Source of the DNA: Candidatus Gastranaerophilales bacterium
Lineage (GTDB): Bacteria; Cyanobacteriota; Vampirovibrionia; Gastranaerophilales; Gastranaerophilaceae
Reading direction: 5' to 3'
NCBI GenBank assembly: GCA_944325025.1
Contig: CALUYN010000015.1
Coordinates: 1 to 42,984 of the forward strand
Length of the DNA stretch: 42,984 nt
Of the stretch, positions 23,837 to 31,104 are shown piece after piece (the stretch's first letter is position 1; each line of letters starts with the position of its first letter). A program made the translations under genes and the position numbers. Below the pieces are notes generated by a model. The model worked only from the letters and a program-made list of their open reading frames with translations, was not told the origin of the DNA and did not search any database.

Positions 23837-23977
23837 ATGTTTAGCCCTGAATTTATGAGATATTTGATTAACTATCAAAAATCTGAATTTACCCCGGAAG
23901 AAACAAAAAAAGAAATCAAGTTTAAAAACAATGGCGGCGGCAAATTAGCAGAAGTTTTGGCTATTGTTAATAAGTAA
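23837..23977 (+). CDS. Small protein of unknown function, 46 residues
   Basis: A short gene with a clear ribosome-binding site (AAAGGAG 4 nt before the ATG). The product begins MFSPEFMRYLINYQKSEF and ends GGGKLAEVLAIVNK, with an acidic-basic middle and a triple glycine. A TTGACA at 23764-23769 lies upstream, but no well-spaced -10 is evident. No family is recognised. I rate it likely real because of the ribosome-binding site and the amino-acid composition, which matches neighbouring proteins and not repeats. Confidence 0.55.
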   Translation: MFSPEFMRYLINYQKSEFTPEETKKEIKFKNNGGGKLAEVLAIVNK

Positions 23978-24031
23978 TTTTACCTTCTCTAGTAGTTTTT
24001 CAAGGGGAAAGTTGGTGTGATGGTTTTTGAG

Positions 24032-24052
24032 ATCCCGAAACAAGTTCGGGAT
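24032..24052. repeat. REP-like palindrome
   Basis: ATCCCGAA and TTCGGGAT pair around ACAAG and continue into GATG. It belongs to the family described at 1912, 13735 and 17949. The CCC/GGG arms show paired changes against the CCT/AGG copies. Confidence 0.65.
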
Positions 24053-24157
24053 GATGTACCCGAGTGCATTGAATTATAAAAGCGATATTAAGAATATTAG
24101 AAAATATTTTGAATACCATTAAAAGCGCCCCATACAAAGTCGTAAGCTGTGTTGGGT

Positions 24158-24390
24158 GAAGCGGCACGCTTCCACACGGGCTCGCGTTATACGGCACCGT
24201 TCGCAATTAAAGCGAAAACGCGGTTTCAAACGATTATTGTCTGTCATTCAACCTTTTTTAAGTCTAGTTTAGACTTAATGTGGCTACGTGCGTAGCACAC
24301 GGGCTCGCGTTATACGGCACAGTTCGCAATTAAAGCGAAAACGCGGTTTCGCTTTAATTGCTCAACTGTAGAAATACTACGTATTTCTCT
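24158..24390. repeat. Duplicated 55-bp segment and hairpin array
   Basis: The segments 24173-24227 and 24296-24350 are identical at 54 of 55 positions. The second continues into a 15-bp perfect hairpin (24326-24361; GCAATTAAAGCGAAA with its complement around ACGCGG). Other hairpins nearby are GAAGCG/CGCTTC at about 24158, TTAAGTCTA/TAGACTTAA at 24258-24278, GCTAC/GTAGC at 24283-24296 and AGAAATAC/GTATTTCT at 24370-24388. No gene is evident in 23978-24403. Confidence 0.7.
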
Positions 24391-24403
24391 GCCTATGCTC
24401 GCC

Positions 24404-24520
24404 CTAAAAAAAACGCCGCCTTCTTTCGAAAACGACGTTGGAATTCTTGAACAATTCCTCGTAATAGTGTGAAGTGTAGTGTGCAATAAAACGCTTTTTT
24501 TGATTCCTCGTTTTATGCAT
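24404..24520 (-). other. Possible mini-gene or small transcript ending in a terminator
   Basis: On the minus strand ACGAGGAA sits directly before an ATG at 24520 that opens a 38-codon frame with a very basic product (FERRRRFF at its end). The frame runs into a hairpin (24412-24439; AACGTCG with CGGCGTT, one G-U) followed by eight T, and stops at the end of the T-run. A terminator inside the coding end is unusual, so this may be a small RNA rather than a protein. A second ACGAGGAA lies at about 24506-24513. Confidence 0.3.
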
Positions 24521-24680
24521 TTCCTCGTGTCATATATATAAACAATTTTTTGTATATATAATTGCTATATTTAAAATATCAAACTTATATTTTGTTACAT
24601 TTCTTTACAATGCAGATTTTATTAATTCTCGGGTTATAGTATTATTAATATAGAAGAAGATTGAATTGAAAGGGAGAAAT

Positions 24681-25475
24681 ATGAAAATATTGGTATCAAA
24701 TGACGACGGAATAGCTGCAAACGGAATAAGGTGTCTTACTGCGACTTTAGCAAAAGAACATGATGTTTATGTAATTGCACCGGACAGAGAAAGAAGCGCG
24801 GCAGGACATTCACTCACTCTGCATACACCTTTGAGAGTTGAAGAAGTTGAAGCATACAACGGCGTAAAAAGAGCCTGGGTTACGACCGGTACTCCCGGCG
24901 ATTGTGTCAAAATAGGTATCAATGCCATTTTAACTCCTGAAGAACAGCCGGATATTGTAATTTCCGGCATCAACCACGGGCCAAATCTCGGGGCTGATAT
25001 TTTGTATTCAGGAACAGTAAGCTGCGCTATGGAAGGTGCAATGTTAGGGGTTCCGAGTATTGCAATGTCTTTGGCAAGTATGAATTATGAGTACGAAAAT
25101 TTTGAATACAGCGCAAGATTTGTAAATCTTTTGTTGAGAAAACTTAAAGACTTTAGCTTCCCTAAAAAAAGTATATTAAATATCAATATACCTGCGCTTG
25201 ATGAAGAAGATATTGCAGGCGTTGCTATAACAGAACTCGGAAGAAAAATGTTTACTGATAATTATGAAAAACGAATTGACCCGAGAGGAAAGGTCTATTA
25301 CTGGATGGCAGGTGAACTCATAACAGAGGCAGAGGATTCAAATACTGATATTGCTGCTGTTAAAAATAACAAGATTTCAATAACGCCTGTAACTTATGAG
25401 ATGACTAAGGAAGATGTTATGGCAAATCTGGATAATATCTTATGTAAAGGTGACTCGTGCAACTGGTTTAATTAG
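24681..25475 (+). CDS. surE: 5'/3'-nucleotidase SurE
   Basis: SurE is a metal-dependent phosphatase of nucleoside monophosphates linked to stationary-phase survival. The 264-residue protein has the metal motif SNDDGI at 6-11, the APDRERSAAGHSLTLH loop, TTGTPGDCVKIG, VISGINHGPNLG and YSGTVSCAMEGAMLG, all family hallmarks. The ATG at 24681 is chosen because GGGAG lies 4 nt before it; the upstream TTG at 24666 is less likely. An ACATTTCTTTACA motif is in the upstream region (24597-24609). It is monocistronic with a strong terminator. Confidence 0.95.
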   Translation: MKILVSNDDGIAANGIRCLTATLAKEHDVYVIAPDRERSAAGHSLTLHTPLRVEEVEAYNGVKRAWVTTGTPGDCVKIGINAILTPEEQPDIVISGINHGPNLGADILYSGTVSCAMEGAMLGVPSIAMSLASMNYEYENFEYSARFVNLLLRKLKDFSFPKKSILNINIPALDEEDIAGVAITELGRKMFTDNYEKRIDPRGKVYYWMAGELITEAEDSNTDIAAVKNNKISITPVTYEMTKEDVMANLDNILCKGDSCNWFN

Positions 25476-25479
25476 TAAT

Positions 25480-25510
25480 AAAAAAGAGGCTTTTTTGAAG
25501 CCTCTTTTTT
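25480..25510. terminator. Bidirectional terminator between surE and the SPOR operon
   Basis: AAAAAAGAGGCTT and AAGCCTCTTTTTT pair around a short T-rich loop, with A- and T-runs on both sides. It serves surE on the plus strand and the queC operon on the minus strand. Confidence 0.85.
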
Positions 25511-25525
25511 ATATGTTATGTCAAT

Positions 25526-26203
25526 TTATTCCATAATTATTCTTGCCGGATAATTATTTCTCAAAAGGTCATTAACTACACTCTGTGCTTTTTCTCTTGT
25601 TGTGTATGAGCCGACCTGAATAGTGTAAGCACCGCCGATACTTCTGACAAATGGAGAGATATTCATACCGGATTCTGCAATTATACCTTTTGCAACTTCT
25701 GCCTGCTCTTTTGTTGCATAGTAACCGACAACAACTTTTGCTGACACATTTTGCTGCACCTGTGTATTTTGCGGTGCAGGAGATGCAGTTTCTTGCGGTT
25801 TTGGATTTGCTTCAGTATCAGGAAGAGTTATTGGTTCTTCCCCTGACTGCGTATTGCTAGAAGTTTCTGTTGTTGTTTTTTTATCTTCAGGAATTACGAC
25901 TTTTTCTTCCAGAGTGTCATTAAACATTTTGTCATCAGAGTTATCTTCTTCCTGAAGCAGCTTTAATCTTGCATCAACAGATGATTTATACATGTCATTT
26001 TCATCTGCAGTTGTCTGCTCTGTATCATCGCCAATAGACACATCAACTTCCGGAGATATTTGTTTAGCAATTCCCAAAAATAAAAGCAGCAGAATAAAAA
26101 AAGCTGAAACAAATATTATTATACCTTCATTTGGATTTTTCGTAACTTTTTTTTGATATTCCTTATAACTGATATGTGAAGGTCTTTTTGATTCTTCTTC
26201 CAT
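25526..26203 (-). CDS. Membrane-anchored SPOR domain protein
   Basis: A 225-residue protein with a short cytoplasmic N-terminus, one transmembrane segment (about 28-47, IIIFVSAFFILLLLFLGIA), a long Glu/Thr/Pro/Gln-rich linker, and a C-terminal SPOR domain (about 150-225; AKVVVGYYATKEQAEVAKGI and YTIQVGSYTTREKAQSVV). SPOR domains bind denuded peptidoglycan at division sites, so a role in septal wall metabolism, like FtsN or DedD, is likely. The ATG overlaps the stop of the DUF366 gene by one base, so it is the last gene of the operon. Confidence 0.85.
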   Translation of the reverse strand: MEEESKRPSHISYKEYQKKVTKNPNEGIIIFVSAFFILLLLFLGIAKQISPEVDVSIGDDTEQTTADENDMYKSSVDARLKLLQEEDNSDDKMFNDTLEEKVVIPEDKKTTTETSSNTQSGEEPITLPDTEANPKPQETASPAPQNTQVQQNVSAKVVVGYYATKEQAEVAKGIIAESGMNISPFVRSIGGAYTIQVGSYTTREKAQSVVNDLLRNNYPARIIME

Positions 26204-26757
26204 TATACACCTCTAACTTTTGTTGATGCCAGTATTATATCATCAATTTCTTGTGAGTACTTGTCCATAATTTCTTTTGCAAATTCTTTTATATCAGAAA
26301 GTCCTAGCTCGCTTGCAAGACCGCTTGCCTTAACAGGAGCTCCGTCAGAATTTATGTTGATACCGGTATGAATTAATATAGAATTTACTGATTTTGTTGC
26401 AATAGAAACAGTGAGTTTTTTGCCGTCAAAAAATAAGTCATCACCGCTTCTTTGAATTTTAAAACCGCGGTTTTCAAGCGCCTCTTTTATAATACAAATC
26501 AAAAGCCTCTGCCTGAAAACACCTTCAACAAGTCCTACGTTAAACTGTTCCGATATAAAACTGAGCATGGATTTGCTATAGATAGGTTCATTATTTATAA
26601 CATCTTCTATATCAACCATTTCGGTAAGTTTAACTTCGCATTCGCCAACAAAAGCTACTATTGCATCGCCTTGCAATTTAAAATTCTTATAAATCCAATG
26701 CGGTGAAAGCTGCCATCCTTCATATTTTATTTCATGCTCAATTAATTTTGTTTTCAA
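26203..26757 (-). CDS. DUF366 family protein
   Basis: A 184-residue protein matching the DUF366 family, seen in segments such as YEGWQLSPHWIYKNF, GDAIVAFVGECEVKL and DLFFDGKKLTVSIAT. The biochemical role is unknown to me. The start is a TTG that overlaps the queC stop by four bases (TTGA), which implies coupled translation. Linkage to queC suggests a task in 7-deazaguanine or tRNA modification, but this is inference from position only. Confidence 0.78.
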   Translation of the reverse strand: MKTKLIEHEIKYEGWQLSPHWIYKNFKLQGDAIVAFVGECEVKLTEMVDIEDVINNEPIYSKSMLSFISEQFNVGLVEGVFRQRLLICIIKEALENRGFKIQRSGDDLFFDGKKLTVSIATKSVNSILIHTGININSDGAPVKASGLASELGLSDIKEFAKEIMDKYSQEIDDIILASTKVRGV

Positions 26758-27419
26758 AAAAGTTCCTTTATATAATATGTGTCATTGTTGTACAACAGGG
26801 CATTTTTCAATCTCATACAAGATTCGCACACCCCGCAATGTTTAGCAGTGTCTGAATAACAGCTTCTTACATATTCAAGCGGGATTTTATTTTTTAACGC
26901 CTGCTTAACTATATCATTTTTATCGAAATTTATCAAGGGCGCAATTACTTTTGGATGTTTCCTTGTAGAAAATTCAAATTCTGCTTTGACTCTTTCTATA
27001 AACTCTGCTGAATTATCAGGGAAAGTCTGACCTTCCTCTTTATTTGCGCCTATCAAAATATAGTCGTAATCTTCACCATCCGCAAACGCCGCCGCAATAT
27101 TTAAAAAAAGTCCGTTTCTATTCGGCACCCATACGTTTTTGGCAGACTGAACAGAGTCTTTTAAATCTTGTCCTTGAGGTATATGCTTATCTGCAACCAG
27201 TGCAGTGTGCGTAATATTTTTAAGCCAATCCAGTTTTATAACTTCATGCTTTAATCCGTAATATTTACAGATTTTTGAAGATGCTTCAATTTCCTGTTCA
27301 GCAGATTTTTGCCCGTAATCAAATGTTAATGCAAGACAAATTCCGTATTCTTCTTTTCCTAAACCTAAACTTACAAGAGAATCCAGTCCGCCTGATAAAA
27401 GCACAATCCCTTTAGGCAT
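26754..27419 (-). CDS. queC: 7-cyano-7-deazaguanine synthase
   Basis: QueC converts 7-carboxy-7-deazaguanine to preQ0, the queuosine precursor, using ATP and ammonia. The product has the PP-loop LLSGGLDSLVSL near the N-terminus, the FDYGQKSAEQEI segment, VPNRNGLFLNIAAAFA, and the C-terminal zinc motif CYSDTAKHCGVCESC (four Cys). I place the start at 27419, where AAGGAG is 9 nt upstream and the ATG overlaps the stop of the HEAT gene by 8 bp. Upstream starts at 27425-27443 are less well placed. No other que genes are in the window. Confidence 0.94.
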   Translation of the reverse strand: MPKGIVLLSGGLDSLVSLGLGKEEYGICLALTFDYGQKSAEQEIEASSKICKYYGLKHEVIKLDWLKNITHTALVADKHIPQGQDLKDSVQSAKNVWVPNRNGLFLNIAAAFADGEDYDYILIGANKEEGQTFPDNSAEFIERVKAEFEFSTRKHPKVIAPLINFDKNDIVKQALKNKIPLEYVRSCYSDTAKHCGVCESCMRLKNALLYNNDTYYIKELF

Positions 27420-28365
27420 CCTCATCAGCTCCTTCATCTTCATACTCAGATATCATCGACACAGCTTCCATCTTTAAAGAATCAGAGTAATCAGAACCGT
27501 TTGCAACCTCATCCAAAATCTCGCGCCCTATTAAATTATAAAGCGCAATCAATGCATTTTTCTTAACTTCTTCATCTTTATCTTCAACAAGGCAGGTTTT
27601 GATTGTTTCAACTGCCTGCGGATTGTCACTGTCCATTATGGCTTCTATTGCATTAATTCTGATTTGCGGGGATTCGTCAAGCAGTGAATTTTTTAATGCA
27701 TTAAAAACTCTTTCGTTATCGTCGCATCTAAGCTTTCCGAGAGCCTCAATTACACGTTCTTTCAAAAATGTAAATTTGTTCCAAATACCCTTTTGTGCCT
27801 CAAGAATACTCACTAGAGGGTCTACAGCTCTGATATCGCCTAGCATGCCAAGTGCGGACGCCGCAGATTCTCTCAAATACACTGACTTTTCGTTTTCATC
27901 TTTCACAACTTCTATTAAAGGCGCAACAGCATACCTGTCACCTATTCTTCCGAGAGCATCAGCACATGCCAGACGTATTTTATAATTCTCATCCTTGTTA
28001 TTTAAACAATATAAAAGAGGGGTAACAGCTGATGTGTCTTTTAAATTAGCAATGGCTTTAGCACACATTACTCTTACATTAATCAAAGAATCCTTTTCAC
28101 CATCAATATTCTTCATTAACAATAAATCCAAAAGCGGACTCAATGTTGATTTATCTCTGATTTTATCAGAACATTGAATAACACACATTAAAACATCCGG
28201 ATTTTTTGCTATAGACAGAAAATAATTATATATTTCAACAAGTTTTGCCTGTTCATAAATATCATCAAGAGTTTGAATTTTTTGGATAACCGAGTTAACG
28301 TCAGTTTCTTCTAAAAGACCGCATTCTTTGGCTATTAATTCTAAATCCAAAAAATCTTTTTCCAC
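27412..28365 (-). CDS. HEAT-repeat protein
   Basis: A 317-residue all-helical protein of HEAT/PBS-lyase type repeats. About seven units of 31-37 residues are visible, with signatures such as DTSAVTPLLYCLNN, LACADALGRIGDRYAVAPLI and SAASALGMLGDIRAVDPLV. Such proteins act as binding scaffolds or, in cyanobacteria, as phycobilin lyase relatives; no bilin context exists here. The start is a GTG with GGGG upstream. It is the first gene of the HEAT-queC-DUF366-SPOR operon. Confidence 0.85.
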   Translation of the reverse strand: MEKDFLDLELIAKECGLLEETDVNSVIQKIQTLDDIYEQAKLVEIYNYFLSIAKNPDVLMCVIQCSDKIRDKSTLSPLLDLLLMKNIDGEKDSLINVRVMCAKAIANLKDTSAVTPLLYCLNNKDENYKIRLACADALGRIGDRYAVAPLIEVVKDENEKSVYLRESAASALGMLGDIRAVDPLVSILEAQKGIWNKFTFLKERVIEALGKLRCDDNERVFNALKNSLLDESPQIRINAIEAIMDSDNPQAVETIKTCLVEDKDEEVKKNALIALYNLIGREILDEVANGSDYSDSLKMEAVSMISEYEDEGADEDA

Positions 28366-28389
28366 TGATATACCCCGTCTTTAATGCAA

Positions 28390-28418
28390 AATATACTATA
28401 AATATCTTTTTTTTTCAA
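28390..28418 (-). promoter_or_regulatory. Promoter of the HEAT-queC-DUF366-SPOR operon
   Basis: On the minus strand TTGAAA (28413-28418) and TATATT (28390-28395) are 17 bp apart. The start codon is 24 bp beyond the -10 box. The promoter directly follows the terminator of the preceding operon. Confidence 0.55.
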
Positions 28419-28421
28419 GTA

Positions 28422-28463
28422 AAAAGGGAATTGTTACTACATATATAGTAACAATTCCCTTTT
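28422..28463 (-). terminator. Strong terminator of the membrane protein pair
   Basis: An 18-bp perfect stem (28422-28439 with 28446-28463) has a 6-nt loop. It lies 4 bp after the stop of the gene at 28468 and ends in TTTTT on the minus strand. It is the longest perfect terminator stem in the window. Confidence 0.9.
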
Positions 28464-28467
28464 AAAT

Positions 28468-29304
28468 TTATTTTTGAGCCGCTTCTGCTTTAGCCTTCTT
28501 ATTTGCAAGGTATTTTTCACATAAGAAGTTAGCAGGCTTCGTAACAACTACCGGCACAAAGTAGCGGTATACAAAACCAAATACTATCATTGCTCGAAGA
28601 GGTGACATCCCTTTAACCTTTGTCATAAGTGTTCTTGCATCAGTTTCAGATGTTTTTAATAAGGTTTTGTAATAGTTGTGTTCTTCAACTAATTTGCCAA
28701 CTCTCGGCATGGATTTCAATTCAGGTTTTACACCTTTAGCTTTAGCGCTTTGGATAATGTTTTTATTTTCTTCTTTCAAAGCTTGTTTTTGTTTAAGGTA
28801 ATTTTCATAGAATTTACCGTCACCTAAAAGGTGGCCTGCAAACCTTGCTGTCACATTGTCCCACCAGCCTTTTATATACTTATCAAGTGCATATGCACCG
28901 ATTGTTGATAGCACAAATGTCAACCCCTGGTTAACAGCAAGTGTATTTTTTCTGTCTTTATCCAGTTTATCATTTGCAAGGGTTCTTTGCATATACAGAC
29001 CGCTTGTGATTACAGAACCAATTGTCAGGCAGTGCTGATAAAGATTGTCACTGTTTTTAAACTTATCTGCAAGTTTTGATAAAGCATCTGATTCAACAAT
29101 TCTTGAAGTAAATTTATCAGCAATATAGTCCGTAAATTGGTCATACTTGTCATTGAAGTATTTAAAGAATTGAGATCTTTCTTTTACTGCTTTATTTACC
29201 ATATCTTCAGCCGCTTGAGTTTTTGATGTAAACGCAGGCTGTTTATATTGATAATTAATGTTATTATTATTTCTTGGAAGTGTATTATTAATAGTAATAT
29301 TCAT
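28468..29304 (-). CDS. Membrane protein of unknown function (pair member B)
   Basis: A 278-residue protein that I do not recognise. An Asn-rich N-terminus leads to AFTSKTQ, then a charged helical region (about 30-85). Next come two hydrophobic segments (about 95-110 and 125-142), a Lys-rich middle, a third hydrophobic segment (about 238-258) and a basic tail. Its layout repeats that of the upstream gene at 29304-30122: an AFT(S/G)K-type motif, a helix pair around a charged KLDKDRKN turn, and a late hydrophobic segment after a VKGM/VKNI motif. Its ATG overlaps that gene's stop by one base. The two are most likely paralogues acting together. Confidence 0.68.
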   Translation of the reverse strand: MNITINNTLPRNNNNINYQYKQPAFTSKTQAAEDMVNKAVKERSQFFKYFNDKYDQFTDYIADKFTSRIVESDALSKLADKFKNSDNLYQHCLTIGSVITSGLYMQRTLANDKLDKDRKNTLAVNQGLTFVLSTIGAYALDKYIKGWWDNVTARFAGHLLGDGKFYENYLKQKQALKEENKNIIQSAKAKGVKPELKSMPRVGKLVEEHNYYKTLLKTSETDARTLMTKVKGMSPLRAMIVFGFVYRYFVPVVVTKPANFLCEKYLANKKAKAEAAQK

Positions 29305-30122
29305 TACTTAACACCTCCTTTGAATTCTTCAAAAGCGGGTTTGTCTAAAAAGTCCATTTTCGGGGTTTCCATGCTGTTATTAGTATTTACATTTTTGTTT
29401 TCTTGCGGTGCGGTTTTCTTTTTCTTTTCAACACCGAATACGTATTTTAAAATAGGCGGAATAAGTGCAATTGTAAGAATTGCTCTTGGAACACCTATTA
29501 CCCAGTCCGGAATATTTTTAACAAGAGTGTTTAAAGCATTTCTGCGTTTAACTAAATCTTTTAATTCCTGTTTTGCAGCTTGTGAAATTGTGCCGGCATC
29601 CTTTTGTTTTGTAAGTTCAGCAATTTTATCATCAACTGCTTTAAATTTTGTTCGTCTGAATTTCTTTTCAAATACTTTCTTAATTGACTCGTCAAAAGGA
29701 CTGGTTATTGCTGTTGATACTGCAAAACCGATAATACCTGATGCAATGGCATGACCTGCAGCATATATTTTATCCTCTTTATCTTCCTTACCCGGAAGAG
29801 AGAGGATTGTTGCCGGCCTCATAACACCAGCAAGAACAAGAGCTATTAAAGCACTAGCTGAAATGTTATGTTCTTCAGCATATTTTGCGAGTTTGCCAAA
29901 CCAGTTGCTTGCAAGCATCTTGTCAAAAAGATTTCTCTTTAAAACAGTTGTGGCAGGTTTACTCTTTCCCGTAAAACTGCCACAATATGCATTACTATTA
30001 TATCCTCTGTTTTTTTCATACAAGCCCGCGCTATTCTTCTCTCTGAAATTATGAGATTCCGAATGGAGCCTTATATTGTCCTGCTTGAAGGACGTATCAT
30101 AAAGTATCGAATTTATTTTCAT
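29304..30122 (-). CDS. Membrane protein of unknown function (pair member A)
   Basis: A 272-residue protein with an N-terminal region of about 70 residues rich in Asn, Ser and Tyr, containing GSFTGKSK. It has hydrophobic segments at about 90-107 (ALIALVLAGVM) and 124-140 (ASGIIGFAVSTAIT), a Lys-rich coiled region, a third hydrophobic segment (about 210-230) and a Lys/Asn-rich tail. There is no cleavable signal peptide. No enzyme motif is seen. It is probably a paralogue of the following gene, with which it is translationally coupled. Only a weak GGTG precedes the ATG. Confidence 0.66.
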   Translation of the reverse strand: MKINSILYDTSFKQDNIRLHSESHNFREKNSAGLYEKNRGYNSNAYCGSFTGKSKPATTVLKRNLFDKMLASNWFGKLAKYAEEHNISASALIALVLAGVMRPATILSLPGKEDKEDKIYAAGHAIASGIIGFAVSTAITSPFDESIKKVFEKKFRRTKFKAVDDKIAELTKQKDAGTISQAAKQELKDLVKRRNALNTLVKNIPDWVIGVPRAILTIALIPPILKYVFGVEKKKKTAPQENKNVNTNNSMETPKMDFLDKPAFEEFKGGVK

Positions 30123-30215
30123 TTTTTCACCAAAAAAATTATGTCTTCTACATTCATTTTAAAACAAAGAAAAAAATTTTTTGCTAGTCTTTTTAAGAAA
30201 CTTTACAATTTAATT

Positions 30216-30243
30216 GAGTGAATGGTGAAGAGTGCAGTGTAAA
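30216..30243. repeat. Heptamer repeat, intergenic copy
   Basis: Units GTGAATG, GTGAAGA, GTGCAGT and GTAAAGG follow one another after GA. The first two units are shared with the copy inside leuS (10312-10343). Confidence 0.55.
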
Positions 30244-30273
30244 GGCTGTTTAAGGAAATTTGTTATACACACC

Positions 30274-31104
30274 TTACATATCAAGAGCTAAATCTAGAGT
30301 TGGCGCTTTTGCAACAATAGCACTTGAAGAGATAATATCCACACCTGTAGAGGCAATTTCATTAACTGTTTCTAGCCTTACATTTCCGCTTGCTTCAACG
30401 ACAGCTGTATGATTAATTATTTTAACAGCCTCGCGCATCATATCAACAGTCATATTATCAAGCATTATAATATCAGCATTCACACTAACAGCTTCTTTTA
30501 CCTGCTCTAGTGTATCGCATTCAACCTCTATTTTATGGGCATGCGATATATTTTCACGCAATTTTGCGACAGCATTTGTTATAGAGCCTGCAAGCCGTAT
30601 GTGATTATCTTTAATCATGGCACAATCAGAAAGATTAAATCTGTGTAATGCTCCTCCTCCAATTTTTACAGCGTATTTTTCGAACATTCTAAAATTCGGT
30701 GTAGTTTTTCTTGTGTCAACAATTTTTGCAGAAAAAGGCGCTATGGCATTTTGATATTTAGCAGTTTCAGTTGCAATGCCTGACATTCTCTGGATATAAT
30801 TCAGCGCAACCCTTTCCCCCATAAGAAGTTCTTTTGCAGGGCCTGAAATATCAGCAATCTTATCACCTTTTTTTATATTATCGCCGTCTTTAAAATAAAA
30901 TTTAATCTTAATATTATCAGAGAGCATGCGAAAAACTGTTTTAAAAACTTCGCAGCCGCATAAAACACCTTCACTTCTGGTGTTTAATTCGCCTTCTAAA
31001 AAATCATTCCCGCCTGCCAAATTCTCGGTTGTTATATCTCCAAAGCCGATATCTTCTTTTAATGCAGCTTTAACGTGATCTTCAACATACAATTTATTTA
31101 ACAA
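30274..31104 (-). CDS. nadC: Quinolinate phosphoribosyltransferase
   Basis: NadC converts quinolinate and PRPP to nicotinate mononucleotide in de novo NAD synthesis. The 276-residue enzyme shows EDIGFGDITTENL, ERVALNYIQRMSGIAT, VDTRKTTPNFRMFEKYAVKIGGG, HRFNLSDCAMIKDNHI, IEVECDTLEQ and IMLDNM, the family landmarks. The start is a TTG with AAGGAG 9 nt upstream. It overlaps the nadB stop by 11 bp, so the two are one unit. nadA is not in the window. Confidence 0.95.
   Translation of the reverse strand: MLNKLYVEDHVKAALKEDIGFGDITTENLAGGNDFLEGELNTRSEGVLCGCEVFKTVFRMLSDNIKIKFYFKDGDNIKKGDKIADISGPAKELLMGERVALNYIQRMSGIATETAKYQNAIAPFSAKIVDTRKTTPNFRMFEKYAVKIGGGALHRFNLSDCAMIKDNHIRLAGSITNAVAKLRENISHAHKIEVECDTLEQVKEAVSVNADIIMLDNMTVDMMREAVKIINHTAVVEASGNVRLETVNEIASTGVDIISSSAIVAKAPTLDLALDM

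Noticed and set aside
24000-24206. 68-codon minus-strand frame
   Set aside because: It crosses a REP-like palindrome and the first 55-bp repeat, with no ribosome-binding site.
28366-28421. preQ1 riboswitch before the queC operon
   Set aside because: The leader is only about 20 nt long, too short for the aptamer.
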